64,000 nucleotides of DNA from Orientallactaga sibirica (GCA_036365145.1 JAEOAD010002231.1:4319501-4383500); one strand, 5' to 3'. Shown: positions 10,260-20,970, counted from the first letter of the stretch. Notes: a model not told the origin generated them from the letters alone. Numbers and translations are program-made.

Positions 10260-10430
10260 CTTTTTTTTCCCCCCTTTTTCTCTTGGGTTTTCAAGGTAGG
10301 GTCTTGCTCTAGCCCAGGCTGACCTGGAATTCACTATGTAGTCTCGGGCTGGCATCAAACTCACTGTGATCCTCCTACCTCGGCCTCCTGAGTGCTGTGA
10401 TTAAAGGCATGTGCCACCATGCCTGGCCTG
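10260..10430 (-). repeat. B1 SINE
   Basis: Full antisense copy after a T8/C6 tract; ends CCACCATGCCTGGCC. Confidence 0.92.
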
Positions 10431-10461
10431 CTCTGGACTTTGAAAAGGCCACTCCAGGAGA

Positions 10462-10540
10462 CTAGGGACACATATCTCAGTGGTATAGTGTGTGCTTGGT
10501 ATAAGCAGCAGTAGTTCTATCTCTAAGCATCACTGGAAAA
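10462..10540 (+). repeat. ID-like SINE
   Basis: Reads ATATCTCAGTGGTATAGTGT then GTTCTATCTCTAAGCATCAC: ID A- and B-box regions, heavily mutated. Confidence 0.6.
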
Positions 10541-10845
10541 CAAATAATAAATAGAATTCCACTGTGGTAGTTGAAGAGAAAGAACTGTAAGCATGGAGGG
10601 ACCATAGAAGAGAAGAAGATAAGTGGAGAGGTTGAGGCAGAAACAACTTGGTAATAGACTGGATAGGAGTCATGAAAAAGGAAAAAAGTACCATCATAAC
10701 ACTGAGTTTGGACTTGAATAGCAGGTTAATGTCAATGCCTCTTATTTCCTGGGCCAAAGGTGGAGAAACACATGACTAATGTGTAAACAGACTTCGGTTC
10801 TAAATGTGCTTGGCTTGAAATGCACATTTAAATCTAAGGGGAACG
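10541..10845. other. Unassigned DNA
   Basis: No repeat or gene signature recognised. Confidence 0.4.
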
Positions 10846-10965
10846 TTGGGCATGGTGGCTCATGCCTTTAATACCAGCACTTGGGAAGCTAAGGTAGGAG
10901 GATTACTATGAATTTGAGGATAGCCTTGGTGAGAATGAGACCCTGCTTCAAAAACAAACAAAGAA
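10846..10965 (+). repeat. B1 SINE, internally deleted
   Basis: About 120 bp; moves from GAGGATAGCCTTGG straight to TGAGAATGAGACCCTG, omitting the ACTACATAGTGAATTCC part. Confidence 0.85.
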
Positions 10966-11098
10966 AATCCAAGTGGGTCACTCAGGCAGGCATGTAGATA
11001 AGGCATGGACCCAATACCTGGATGAAAGGAGAGATAACCAAGAGTCTAGTCAAAGACTGGGCTAAAAAAAAAAATCCAATTTCAAAGAGACAGAATAG

Positions 11099-11309
11099 AG
11101 TTGGAGAGATGGCTTAGTGGTTAAGGCATTTGCCTACAAAGCCAAAGGATCCGGGTTCAATTCTCCAGGACCCACGTAAGCCAGATCCACAAGGGGGTGC
11201 ATGTACCTGGAGTTCATTTGCAATGGCTGGAGGCCCTCTCTGTCTGTCTCTCTTCTCTCTCTCTGCTTGCAAATAAATAAATAAATAATTAATTAATTTT
11301 TTTAAAAAA
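11099..11309 (+). repeat. T-SINE with target-site duplication
   Basis: Flanked by identical 13-mers AGAGACAGAATAG at 11,086-11,098 and 11,310-11,322, the expected product of L1-driven insertion. Confidence 0.92.
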
Positions 11310-11322
11310 AGAGACAGAATAG

Positions 11323-11499
11323 GGCTGGATAACTTGGTGATTAAAGTGCTTGCCTGCAAACCTAATGACCACACCACATAAAGGCAGATGCACAAGGGGG
11401 TGCATGCATCTGGAGTTCATTTGTGGTGGCTGGAGGCCCTGGTGCACCCATTCTCTCACTGTCTGTATCTCCCACTGCTTGTAAATAAATAAATGAATA
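11323..11499 (+). repeat. T-SINE, internally deleted
   Basis: The B-box segment is lost: AACCTAATGACCACACCACA joins head to body. It starts exactly at the 3' target duplication of the preceding copy. Confidence 0.87.
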
Positions 11500-11712
11500 G
11501 GGCTGGAGAGATGGCTTAGCAGTTAAGGCATTTGCCTGCAAAACTAAAGGACCCAGGTTTGATTCCCTAAGATCTACATAAGCCAGATGCACAAGGTGCA
11601 TGTGTCTGGAGTTCCTTTGCAGTGGCTGGATGATCTGGCATGCCTATTCTCTCTCTTTCCTCCTCTGTGCCTCTTTCTCTCTCTCTCAAATAAATAAATA
11701 AAAATAAGATAT
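11500..11712 (+). repeat. T-SINE
   Basis: Complete copy with good A box; third member of a head-to-tail run of four T-SINEs (11.1-12.0 kb). Confidence 0.92.
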
Positions 11713-11751
11713 TTTAAAATAAATAAAGTGTATTTTTATTTTAAAGAAAGA

Positions 11752-11990
11752 GGGCTGGAGAGATGGCTTAACAGTTAAATTGCTTGCCAGCAAAGCCAAA
11801 GGACCCAGGTTCAATTCACTTGTATTCACATAAAACCAGATGCACATGGCGCATGCATCTTGAGCTCGTTTGCAGTGGCTAGAGGCCATGGTGTGCCAAC
11901 TCTCTCTCTCCCTCTCTCTCTTTCCTTCCCTTCCTCCATATATAAAGCTGCCTCTTCCTCTCTCAAATAAATAAAGTATTTTTTTAAATA
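11752..11990 (+). repeat. T-SINE
   Basis: Complete copy with a longer pyrimidine tract containing CCATATATAAAGC near the tail. Confidence 0.9.
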
Positions 11991-12536
11991 GAGAAAGAAT
12001 AGTCAGTGAGGTGACTCGAGACAGAGTCAGAGAGCTGTGAGAGAATTGCCTGTTGGAGGATGTCTTTTGTACGTACAAATTCAAGTATCATGCCACTCTT
12101 GGATTTCTACTTCTTAACTCAGACTTCCTGTCCTCTACTAGTCACCTATTCCTGAATATGCTATCAGCATATACAAACCAAATCCATTTTCTTTTACCCC
12201 AAACTTCTCTTCAACATCCCCTAGCAGAATGAGGGGTTGTATCAGATATCCGGGTTTCCAACCTCTTGACACTGCAACAGATATTGTTATCTGCAAATGT
12301 GTTGCGTGGCACAGCTATCTGAGGACACATGTAGCCCACCTACCTGTACAAAGTTACTTGGGTGTTTAATGCTTTCTTCCCTCTTACCAATATCCCATTA
12401 GTCACAGCACACTATTGGTTCTTCCTCTTCCTTTCTCTGGAACCCATTACCATAATGGGCAGTAGGCATTGTTTCAATTTTTCTTAAGCTTTGGGGTTAA
12501 TTTAGTATGAATTCCTGTTATTAAGAAACATATGAA
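11991..12536. other. Unassigned DNA, possible MER5-like relic
   Basis: Mostly single-copy-looking. The patch 12,240-12,345 (GGTTTCCAACCTCTTGACAC and following) loosely resembles the hAT-type MER5 consensus, but the match is too weak to call. Confidence 0.3.
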
Positions 12537-12728
12537 GCCGGGTGTGGTGGCACACACCTTTAATCCCAGCATTTGGGAGGCAGGGTAGGAGATCACCTTG
12601 AGTTCAAGGCTACCCTGAGACCTGAGACTACATAGTGAGTTCCAGGCCAGCCTGAGCTAGAGTGAAACCCTACCTCGAAAAAAAAAAAAAAAAAAAAAAA
12701 AAGAAAGAAAAAGAAAGAGAAAAAAGAA
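12537..12728 (+). repeat. B1 SINE
   Basis: Full length with a small duplication (GAGACCTGAGACTACATAG) and a long A/GAAA tail. Confidence 0.92.
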
Positions 12729-12763
12729 ACTCATGAGACATCCCCCCCCCAAAAAAAAAAATC

Positions 12764-12896
12764 AAGCTGAGAGGTAGGAGGATCACCATCATGAGTTCAA
12801 GGTCACCTTAAGATTGCATAGTGAATTCCAGGTCAGCCTGGGCTAGAGTGAGACCCTACCTCAAAAAAAGAAAAGAGGGAGGGAGGGAGGAAAAAA
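12764..12896 (+). repeat. B1 SINE, 5'-truncated
   Basis: Begins at GAGAGGTAGGAGGATCACC; tail includes GGGAGGGAGGGAGG. Confidence 0.87.
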
Positions 12897-12907
12897 GAAA
12901 CATGTCA

Positions 12908-13073
12908 GGCTGGAGAGATGACTCAGCAGTTAGGACATTTGCCTGCAAGCCCAATGACTAAGGTTTGATTCCACAGTACCTACATAAAGCTAGATGCAGA
13001 GTGGCGCATGCATCTGGAGTTTCTTTGTACTGGCTAAAGACCCTGGCATGCTTATTCTCTCATTTTCTTCCTT

Positions 13074-13104
<31 letters not shown>

Positions 13105-13147
13105 TTTACTCTCTCCACTTGCAAATAATTAAATATTTTTCAAAAGA
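12908..13147 (+). repeat. T-SINE
   Basis: Complete copy with GACTCAGCAGTTAGG in the A box and an extended (TC)n tract. Confidence 0.9.
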
Positions 13148-13177
13148 GAAATACATACACATAAAAAATGCAAGACA

Positions 13178-13367
13178 GGGGCTGGAGAGATGGCTTAGCA
13201 GTTAAGGCGTTTGCCTGCGAAGCCTAAGGACCCGGGTTCAACTCTCCAGGTCCCACATAAGCCAGATGCACTTGGAGGCGCACGCATCTGGAGTTCGTTT
13301 GCAGTGGCTAGAGGCCCTGGCGTGCCCATTCTTCCTCTTTTCTCTCTCTCCCTCTCTCTGTCTCTAA

Positions 13368-13407
<40 letters not shown>

Positions 13408-13410
13408 CTT
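13178..13410 (+). repeat. T-SINE, young copy
   Basis: Close to consensus throughout, including GGTTCAACTCTCCAGGTCCC and CTTGGAGGCGCACGCATCTG; the tail is a long (TAAA)n at 13,366-13,404. Confidence 0.93.
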
Positions 13411-13487
13411 TGAAAAAAAATGCAAGACAAATTCCCCCATGACAAACCTACCTGGCTAGGTACTATTGGTTAAAAGAAAATTACTGA

Positions 13488-13645
13488 ACCGGGCGTGGTG
13501 GCGCACACCTTTAATCCCAGCACTTAGGAGGCAGAGGTAGGAGGATCACCATGAGTTCAAGGCCACCCTGAGACCCAGGTTGGCCTGAGCTAAGGGAGAC
13601 CCTACCTCGAAAAATCAAAACAAATAAATAGATACAATAAAATAA
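13488..13645 (+). repeat. B1 SINE
   Basis: Opens ACCGGGCGTGGTGGCGCACA; lacks the TACATAGTGAATTCCAG segment. Confidence 0.9.
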
Positions 13646-14640
13646 CTGGAAATGCTTCATGGATACATGAATCAACAAGCAGTACATATTTAGGCTGCTT
13701 GGCATTAGATATCAATCCAGTTGACTATAAAACGTAAATGTTCAAAGACAATGTGGACTATGTGTGGACTCACTCACTGTCTCCAGTGTTCCTAAGAGCA
13801 GAAATCTCGGTTTTCCTTCCTATGTGGCACAGGACTCATTTTTAATTCAGAAACCTGTTATGTTCAACTCATCTCAGAGCAAATTCAAACTTAAACTATT
13901 GTTAGCAAGGCTGCAATTTAGGGATACTTACTAATAGCTCCTAACTGGAATAAGCACCAATGATGAATAGACAAAAAAAATTTCATGTAGACACAACCTA
14001 TTGTGGGTAGTTTGGCTGGGAGCTGCCCTCACCCAAACACACACACCATGCATGAGGCATGTGTGTTTATTTCTGGTAGGCAAGTTGTGAGTTAAACACC
14101 AACTGTAAATTAGCATGCTTTGGATTTGTTAAAATGTAATAGCTTTGCCCCTTCTTCCTGTTTCCCTCGAAAACACCAACCACTCAGAGAATGTGGAGTT
14201 GTCTTTGCTGACAGCTCCATCCTTTGGTGAATGGGGACAGCTTTAATAGATACCAAGTGTCCTGCTGTTTCTTCTTTGTCATGGCAGGTCACCATGTCAG
14301 AAAAGCAGGAAGACACCAAAGAAGGGAATTCCTGCTAAATTACTCACAAATGCTGAGATTAATTGGAAACACTACCCGCTTGCTTGGTCCTGAGCAGATT
14401 TTACCTCTGCTCCTCCTTTGCTCTTCACAATGCTTGGTGGTCAAATGATGATGCCCTCCCTCCTTAGCTTTTTAAGTGCGATGCATGTTAAAATCAATCA
14501 AGTTTTTCTGTGTTCTTATCCTCCATTTAAAGGCAAGAAAACAATTAGAAATTAAAAAAACAAGTGGAGGGGAAAAATAATCCACCAGAGATTTCCCAAT
14601 TTGCGAAACTGGTTCCTTGGGACTCAAAATACAGAAATCT
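13646..14640. other. Long repeat-free stretch
   Basis: About 1 kb with no recognisable repeat, unusual in this window. Frames of 61-74 codons are open on either strand, but none shows a known family. It contains no feature I can name. Confidence 0.5.
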
Positions 14641-14813
14641 GGGGCTGGAGAAATAGCTTGGTAGTTAAGGCACTTGTCTGCAAAGCGAAAGGATCCCAGT
14701 TAGACTCTCGAGGACCCATATAAGCCAGATGCACAAGGGGCACATGCATCTGGAGTTCATTTGCAGTGTCTGGAGGCTCTGACATGTCCATTCTCTCTCT
14801 CTCAAATAAATTA
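14641..14813 (+). repeat. T-SINE
   Basis: Complete head and body; the usual AAAT tail is replaced by an AC dinucleotide repeat. Confidence 0.9.
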
Positions 14814-14814
14814 T

Positions 14815-14847
<33 letters not shown>
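14814..14847. repeat. (CA)n microsatellite
   Basis: About 16 uninterrupted CA units between the tail of a plus T-SINE and the T-run of a minus B1. Confidence 0.95.
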
Positions 14848-14848
<1 letters not shown>

Positions 14849-14999
14849 TTTTTTGTTGTTTTTTTGAGGTAGGGTCTCACTCTAGCTCAGGCTGACCTGG
14901 AATTCACTCTAGTCCCAGGGTGGCCTCGAACTCACAGCAATCCTCCTACCTCTGCCTCCCGAGTGCTGTGATTAAAGGCGTGTGCCACCACACCTGGCT
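14848..14999 (-). repeat. B1 SINE
   Basis: Near-consensus antisense copy, placed tail-to-tail with the preceding T-SINE. Confidence 0.93.
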
Positions 15000-15132
15000 T
15001 AATAAAATATACTTTAAAAAAAAATACAGTCTGGATGATTATGTTGGGGAGTCCTACTCAATGCTGGCCATTTAGATATTGACTAGTGAACATCTTCCAT
15101 CAAAACAGAGCATATTAAAATATCCTAAATAA

Positions 15133-15338
15133 GGGCTGGAGAGATGGCTTAGAGGTTATGGCAATTTGCCTATAACTGAAGGAGTCAGGTTCAATTCCCC
15201 AGTACCCATGTAAGCCAGATGAACACAGGGCACTTGCATCTGAAGTTTGTTTATAGTGGCATGAGGCTCTGGTGTGCCCATTCTCTCTCTATGTGCCTTT
15301 TACTCTCTCAAATAAATAAATAAATATTAAAACAAAAT
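15133..15338 (+). repeat. T-SINE
   Basis: Complete but with losses in the anticodon region (GCCTATAACTGAAGGAGTCA). Confidence 0.9.
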
Positions 15339-15349
15339 ATTTTAAATTA

Positions 15350-15484
15350 GTGTCTGGTGTGGTGGCACACGCCTTTAATCCTAGCACTTGAGAGGCAGAG
15401 GTAGGAGGATCTCTGAGTTTGAGGCCAGCCTGGAACTACAGAGTGAGTTCCAGGTCAGTCAGAGGTAGAGCAAGACTCTATCTC

Positions 15485-15513
<29 letters not shown>
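15350..15513 (+). repeat. B1 SINE
   Basis: Full length; uninterrupted A28-type tail at 15,486-15,513. Confidence 0.92.
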
Positions 15514-15516
<3 letters not shown>

Positions 15517-16094
15517 AGAATAAAAATAAAATATTCTAAGTTTAAGTGGGAAACCACTGAAGTCTTTCCAGCTAGAGCACCAGAGAAGTATAGAGCTGCC
15601 TTAGGAACAGCCATTTCAGTTCCTGTTTCTGTCCTTAGTAGAGACATGGGGCGGAAGCCATGACCCAAACAGAAAGCTTACTTAACTTTGAAACCTTTCA
15701 TACTTCCTTTTTTCCTCCTTCAGCAGGCCAGGGTTGCTATGTGATGCACACTCTTAATTAAAAAATCTCCAGATGCACTGTATATCATAGCAATGTAGTT
15801 TTCTTTGCTGAGCCTCTATTTTGAATTCTTTCTTCTCCTTTTCTATACTAAAGAGGAGCTTTAATATTTCTGTTAAAACCATTTCTTATAAGTTTTTTAT
15901 TATCCAAACTAGAAACACACAGACAAATTTAATTTCCACACACATTCATTCCTAAGCTTTGAGCTCTGTGAAGATCACAAGAAGACTATTGGTCCCTACT
16001 CATGGAAAAGTTTATGTAAAATTTCCAGATTTTTTTTATAAGTTACCACATGTTCATGTCTAAAATCTTTATCATTTTCAGGTTGTTTTAAAAT
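15514..16094. other. Unassigned DNA
   Basis: AT-rich with no recognisable repeat or gene. Confidence 0.45.
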
Positions 16095-16303
16095 TTTTAA
16101 ATATTTTATTTATTTATTTGAGAGAGAAAGAAGGAGAGAGAGAGAGAGAGAATGGGCACACCAGGGCTTCCAGCCACTGCAAACAAACTCCAGATGCATG
16201 CACCCTTTTGGGCATCTGGCTTATGTGGGTCCTAGAGAATTGAACCAGAATCCTTTGGCTTTACAGGTAAATGCCTTAACCACTAAGCCATCTCTGCAGG
16301 CCA
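16095..16303 (-). repeat. T-SINE
   Basis: Complete antisense copy; head at right (AAGCCATCTCTGCAGGCC), B box GAATTGAACC. Confidence 0.92.
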
Positions 16304-16375
16304 TTTTCAGTTTTTAATTCTGTAGCATCATGTGAAAATTTCAATTTAAATTTGAAATGTAAAGAATTTATTCCA

Positions 16376-16541
16376 AGCTGGACATGGTGGTGTATACCTT
16401 AAATCCCAGCACTAGGGAGGCAAAGGTAGGAGGATTGCCTTGAGCTCAAGGCCACCCTGAAACTACATAGTAAATTCCATGTCAGCCTGGGCTAGAGTGA
16501 CACTTTACCTTGAAAAATAAACAAACAAACAAAAAGAATTT
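16376..16541 (+). repeat. B1 SINE
   Basis: Moderately diverged full-length copy. ATTTATTCCAA occurs before (16,367) and after (16,538), consistent with a target duplication. Confidence 0.9.
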
Positions 16542-16872
16542 ATTCCAAAAATCTTTCAAAAAATTTGGCTTATTTTTATGCTTCTGAACTAACTGATAAT
16601 TTATTCTTTTTTTTGACAGCATTCTTTACAGTTTACATATTCTTGAAAGCAGTACCCAATATTAAAACCCTTTATGGAGTCAGTGCTCATTGTATCCATG
16701 AATAAAACTAAGACATGCAAAAGTAGAAATGTTACAAACAGATATCCAAACTCTCTATCTAAGAAATAATTAAAGTGATTTAAGTAAAATAAAAATTCAG
16801 CAATATCCTATATTAGCACTCAAGTGCTAGGGGATGGTGCTAGTTAACAAATACAAAAAGAAAAAACACAGA
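16542..16872. other. Unassigned DNA
   Basis: AT-rich; nothing recognised. Confidence 0.4.
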
Positions 16873-16970
16873 GAGGCTAAAGAGATGGTTCAGTAGATAA
16901 AGAGGCTTTCCTACAAAGCCTGCTGGCCTGGGTGTAATTAATTCCCTGATGCAAAACGTGGCACTGGAAG
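16873..16970 (+). repeat. T-SINE, older type, 5' piece
   Basis: Head with CCTGCTGGCCTGGGTGTAAT, broken at GTGGCACTGG, which recurs as GTGGCATTGG at 17,161-17,170 after the next insertion. Confidence 0.8.
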
Positions 16971-17159
16971 GCTGGAAAGATGGCTTAGCAGTTAAGGCAC
17001 CTGAGAAGCCTAAGAACCCAGGTTCGATTCTCCAGGTCCCTCGTAAGCCAGATGCACATGGTGGCACATGCATCTGGAGTTCGTTTGCAGTGTCTAGAGG
17101 CCCTGGCACACCCATTCTCTCTCACTCTGTCTATCTCTAATAAATAATTTTTTTTAAAA
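16971..17159 (+). repeat. T-SINE nested in older T-SINE
   Basis: Head has lost the CTTGCCTGC stretch (GGCACCTGAGAAGCC). Flanked by GTGGCAYTGG on both sides. Confidence 0.87.
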
Positions 17160-17171
17160 AGTGGCATTGGC

Positions 17172-17430
17172 AGGCTGGAGAGATGGTTCAGTGGTTAAAG
17201 ATGCCTATTTTGGCCGGGCGTGGTGGCGCACGCCTTTAATCTCAGCACTCGGGAGGCAGAGGTAGGAGGATCGCTGAGAGTTCGAGGCCACCCTGAGACT
17301 ACATAGTTAATGCCAGGTCAGCCAGGACCAGACTGAGACCCTATCTTGCAAAAAAAAAAAAAAAAAAAGAGGCCTATTTTGCAGGGCCTGCTGGTCTGGA
17401 TTCAGATCCAATACAAAACATGGCACGGAA
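17172..17430 (+). repeat. Older T-SINE split by a B1
   Basis: Head 17,172-17,212, interruption by B1 17,213-17,371, continuation 17,382-17,430 (GGCCTGCTGGTCTGGATTCA). The 10-mer GCCTATTTTG at 17,203-17,212 and 17,372-17,381 is the target duplication. Confidence 0.85.
17213..17371 (+). repeat. B1 SINE nested in T-SINE
   Basis: Near-consensus start GCCGGGCGTGGTGGCGCACG; identical flanking 10-mers prove the insertion order. Confidence 0.93.
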
Positions 17431-17600
17431 GCCGGGCGTGGTGGCGCACACCTTTAATTCCAGCACTTGGGAGGCAGAGGTTGGAGGATCTCCATGAGTT
17501 TGGGGCCACCCTGAGGCTACATAGTGAATTCCAGGTCAGCCTGGGCTAGAGTGAGACCCTACCTCGAAAAACAAACAAAATAAATGAATAAAAATTTAAA
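17431..17600 (+). repeat. B1 SINE
   Basis: Near consensus. CATGGCAC flanks it (17,418 and about 17,603), so it too landed in older T-SINE material. Confidence 0.93.
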
Positions 17601-17612
17601 GCATGGCACAGG

Positions 17613-18030
17613 CAAGCTGGAGAGATGGCTCAGTGGTTAAAAATACTTGTTTGGGGCTGGAGAGATGGCTTAGCAGTTAAGGCGCCTGCCTCCTAAGCCT
17701 AAGAACGCTGGTTCCAAATCTCCAGGTCCCACATGCAAAGTGATGCAAGGGTGCAATGCTGCACTTGACCACAAGGTGGTGCACGCATCTGGATTTCGTT
17801 CCTAGAAGCTGAGAGGCTGCTCTTGGGGGGCCCATAAAAGTGGTTCACTTTATTATGGAAGCTGGTAAATCCAAAGTCTGCAAAATCTGATAGCCTAGGT
17901 TTGATTCCTTTACTCATGTAAAGCCAGGTACATGAAGAGGCATGTGTGTCTGGAGTTCATTTGCAGTGGCTAGAAACCCTGGTGCACCCATATTCTTTCT
18001 CTTTCTCTCTCAATAAATAAATAAATACAT
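17613..18030 (+). repeat. Older T-SINE split by a T-SINE
   Basis: Head 17,613-17,655, interrupted, then continuation from about 17,870 (GCAAAATCTGATAGCCTAGG) through the body to an AAATAAATAAATA tail. Confidence 0.75.
17656..17845 (+). repeat. T-SINE, long subfamily, nested
   Basis: Head GGCGCCTGCCTCCTAAGCC, B-box region GGTTCCAAATCTCCAGG, extra segment around GATGCAAGGGTGCAATGCTG, then GTGGTGCACGCATCTGG. Matches the copy at 6,501; 3' end is cut short. Confidence 0.87.
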
Positions 18031-18031
18031 A

Positions 18032-18272
18032 GCGCTGGAGAGATAGCTCAGTGGTTAAGGCATTTGCCTGTGAAGCCTAAGGATCCTGGTTTGATTCTCC
18101 AGGTCCCACATAAGCCAGATGCACAAGGGGGTGCAAGCATCTGGAGTTCGTTTGCAGTGGCTAGAGGCCCTGGCGCACCATTCTCCCTCTCCCTCTCTCT
18201 CTTTCCCTCTCTCTATCTCTAATAAATAAAAACTAAAAATAAAATATTTTAAATAAATAAATAAATTCTTCT
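18032..18272 (+). repeat. T-SINE
   Basis: Near-consensus copy with a (TC)n tract and AAAT-rich tail. Confidence 0.92.
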
Positions 18273-18288
18273 TTTAGAAACACAGATG

Positions 18289-18447
18289 AGCCAGGCACAG
18301 TGGCACACATCTTTAATCCTAGCACTAGGGAGGCAAAGGTAGAGGGTCGCCATGAGTTCAAGGCCCCCTGAGACTACATAGTGAATTCCAGGTTAGCCTG
18401 AGCTAGAGATTGACCCTACCTCAAAAAAAAAAAAAAAAAAAAAAAAA
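18289..18447 (+). repeat. B1 SINE
   Basis: Full length with an A25-type tail. Confidence 0.92.
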
Positions 18448-18457
18448 CTACAGAGGA

Positions 18458-18620
18458 GGGCTGGAGATATGGCTCAGTGGTCAGTGGTTAAAGGTACTTG
18501 CTTACAAAGCCTGAAGGCCTGGATTCAATCACCCAGTATCCACAGAAAGCCAGATGCACTAAGTGGCTCACGAGTCTGGGGGGAACGGGACACGGTAAAA
18601 GGCCAGAACAAAAACAAAGT
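18458..18620 (+). repeat. T-SINE, older type, truncated
   Basis: GCTCAGTGGTCAGTGGTTAA shows a short tandem duplication in the A box. The body stops after CTCACGAGTCTGG. Confidence 0.8.
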
Positions 18621-18817
18621 GACTGGAAAGATGGCTTAGCGGTTAAGGCATTTGCCTGCAAAGCCAAAGGATCCCAGTTCAACTCTCCAGGACCCATGTA
18701 AGTCAGATGCACAAGAGGGTGCATGTATCTGGAGTTCATTTGCAGTGGCTGGAGGCCCTGGCATGCCCATTCTCTCTCTCTCTCCATCTGTCTCTCAAAT
18801 AAATAAAATATATTTAA
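18621..18817 (+). repeat. T-SINE
   Basis: Complete copy beginning GACTGGAAAGATGGCTTAGC. Confidence 0.92.
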
Positions 18818-18979
18818 AGCCGGGTGTGGTGGCACAAACCTTTAATCCCAGCACTTGGGAGGCAGAGGTAGGAGGATTGCCATGAGTTCAAGGCCACCCT
18901 GAGACTACAGAATGAGATCCAGGTCAGCCTGAACTAGAGTGAGACCCTATCTTTAAAAAAAAAAAAAAAAAAAAAGAAA
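18818..18979 (+). repeat. B1 SINE
   Basis: Full length, placed directly on the tail of the preceding T-SINE. Confidence 0.93.
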
Positions 18980-18984
18980 GAAGC

Positions 18985-19122
18985 CCAGTGTGTTAATGCA
19001 CTTAGGAGTTCAAGGCCAGCCTGGCACTACAGAGTGAGGTCCAGGTCAGCCTGGGCTAGAGTGAAACCCTACCTCAGGGGAAACAAAAAACAACATAAAA
19101 TAGTTAAAAAAAAAAAAAAAAG
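18985..19122 (+). repeat. B1 SINE, internally deleted
   Basis: CCAGTGTGTTAATGCACTTA joins the 5' end to AGGAGTTCAAGGCCAGCCTG; later part intact. Confidence 0.85.
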
Positions 19123-19507
19123 TGTAAGCACATTCTGAACCTAGACTTAAAATGTGAACAAGTAAAGAAAAATACAGAGACAGAGCAGTAGGAAGTGACC
19201 TCTTAAGCAGTCAATGGCTTTTCAGTGATATTGTTCTAAATGTCCTCATCAAGCAAATGTCCTGAACATCCTGAGATTCTACTGCGTGGCTGTTGAGTGT
19301 AACTGAATCAGCCTTCCTTCCAGGATGTGCCAAAAGAGAGAAACAGCAGAAAAACAAATAGACAATTTCTCTTCTGCAATTCAACCCTTAAGCAACACAA
19401 GACCACTGCTGTGACCCTAAGAGCTGTGAGAATTTGTCCCCACCAGCATGGAAACAATGCAAGATGCACGGCAGAATGGTGCTGTTACTCAGGTCTGTTT
19501 TGTTCTC
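19123..19507. other. Unassigned DNA
   Basis: No repeat or gene signature recognised. Confidence 0.45.
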
Positions 19508-19655
19508 TTTCTTGAGACAGAGAGCACATTACTATGTAGTCCAGGCTGGCCTGGACCACACTATGTAACCCACACTAACCTTGAACTCACAGAGACCCTC
19601 CTAACTCAGCCTTCTGATTGCTAGGAGTACAGACATGCACCATCATGCCAGACTT
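19508..19655 (-). repeat. Old antisense B1
   Basis: Reads GTAGTCCAGGCTGGCCTGGA and ACCTTGAACTCACAGAGACC, the general rodent B1 spelling rather than the local young form. Confidence 0.75.
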
Positions 19656-20163
19656 CAGGTCTGACACTTTGACAGAATGTCAGATCTCACAGGGTGAAGG
19701 TCTCCTCTACTAGGCCACTTTGCTATAGTTCCATGAATCTGGTGGAGTGGCTCCCAGATCTCAGAGAGAACCATTTGTAAGCTTCCATACAGAAATGACA
19801 AAAGATCTAGATGAAAAGATGTATCAGGTGAGGCATGGGAGAAGGAGCTGGGAGCTTTCTTACCTTCTTCAGGAGCCCACTGCAGGATCCTCTCTACCTT
19901 CAGCTGTAGGAAACCCTAGCACACTCCTCTTGGCGGAGTTTAAGAGAAATAGAATGCTAAAGGCCTGGGTGGAGAAACCCGGAAGGCCTATCAGCTTCGG
20001 CATTCTTCCTGGCCTCGCCCCCTTCCCCAGGGCATGAAGGGCAACATTCCTAGGGTAAGTAAAGTTTCTGTGCCCCACCTTGTGGGAATGAACTCTACTT
20101 TCTAAAATCTGCATTGGGGTGGGATTTACAAGCCAGGAATAGAAGATAAAAACTAGTGTACGT
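19656..20163. other. Unassigned, moderately GC-rich DNA
   Basis: A 500-base stretch without a recognised repeat. A 96-codon plus frame (19,747-20,037) and an overlapping 81-codon minus frame are open, but neither resembles a family I know. It could be part of an old LTR or unique DNA; I cannot tell. Confidence 0.35.
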
Positions 20164-20306
20164 GCTGGGCGTGGTGGTGCACGCCTTTAATCCCAGCACT
20201 GGGGAGGCAGAGGTAGGAGGATCGCTGTGAGTTCGAGGCCACCCTGAGATTACATAGTGAATTCCAGGTCAGCCTGAGCTAAAGTGAGACCCTACCTCGA
20301 AAAAAC

Positions 20307-20340
<34 letters not shown>
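20164..20340 (+). repeat. B1 SINE with long poly(A)
   Basis: Near consensus, with a tail of more than 30 uninterrupted A residues, indicating a recent insertion. Confidence 0.95.
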
Positions 20341-20341
<1 letters not shown>

Positions 20342-20411
20342 AGTGTACATCTATCTCATAATATCCAATATTTATGGGGGAAAATAAAAGTTAAACCAAA
20401 CAAAGAAAATA

Positions 20412-20661
20412 GCAGGGTGTGGTGGCGCACACCTTTAATCCCAGCACTCGGGAGGCAGAGGTAGCAGGATCACAGTGAGTTCAAGGCCACCTGAGACTTA
20501 CTTAGTGAATTCCAGGTCAGCCTGGGCTGAGAAACCCTACCATAAAAAAAAAAAAAAAAAAAGCAAAAAAAAAAAAAAAAAAAAGAAAGAAAGAAAGAAA
20601 GAAAGAAAAAGAAAAGAAAAGAAAAGAAAAGAAAGAAAAAAAGAAAAAAGAAAAGAAAGAA
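20412..20661 (+). repeat. B1 SINE with GAAA tail
   Basis: The tail (20,541-20,661) passes from A-runs to (GAAA)n and (AAAAG)n. Confidence 0.93.
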
Positions 20662-20730
20662 ATTATTTAGTGCTCTAAAAATTAAACATAGATTTAATGT
20701 GTCATGCTGCCAAGTTTTGGGGCTTGATAT

Positions 20731-20830
20731 GTAATAATTTGATAGACAGAATTCTTGTCTAAAACTGGGAACCCTTGGGTTTGATCCCCAGCAACAACAT
20801 ACACACAGACACACACATACATACACACAT
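20731..20830 (+). repeat. ID-like SINE with (CA)n
   Basis: Reads GGGAACCCTTGGGTTTGATC then CCCAGCAAC, an ID B-box region, followed by ACACACACATACATAC. Confidence 0.6.
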
Positions 20831-20970
20831 ATACTTTCATAGGCAGTCTTTAAAACAAGTGAATGTCAAATTTGAAAACTGAAAAATAAGAAGGAAATTA
20901 AAGAAAATCATATTAAGTAACAATTTCACAAAAAAAAATTACAGTATTAGAAGAAGCAAAAAATGTAGAA

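Noticed and set aside
12240..12345. MER5/hAT DNA transposon
   Set aside because: Only scattered words agree and no terminal inverted repeat or 8-bp duplication is visible.
18488..18835. Recurrent peptide frames such as GWRDGLAVK or GPGELNLGSLALQA across the window
   Set aside because: These are T-SINE and B1 sequences read in frame. The same peptides recur at dozens of loci, so they are not a protein family.
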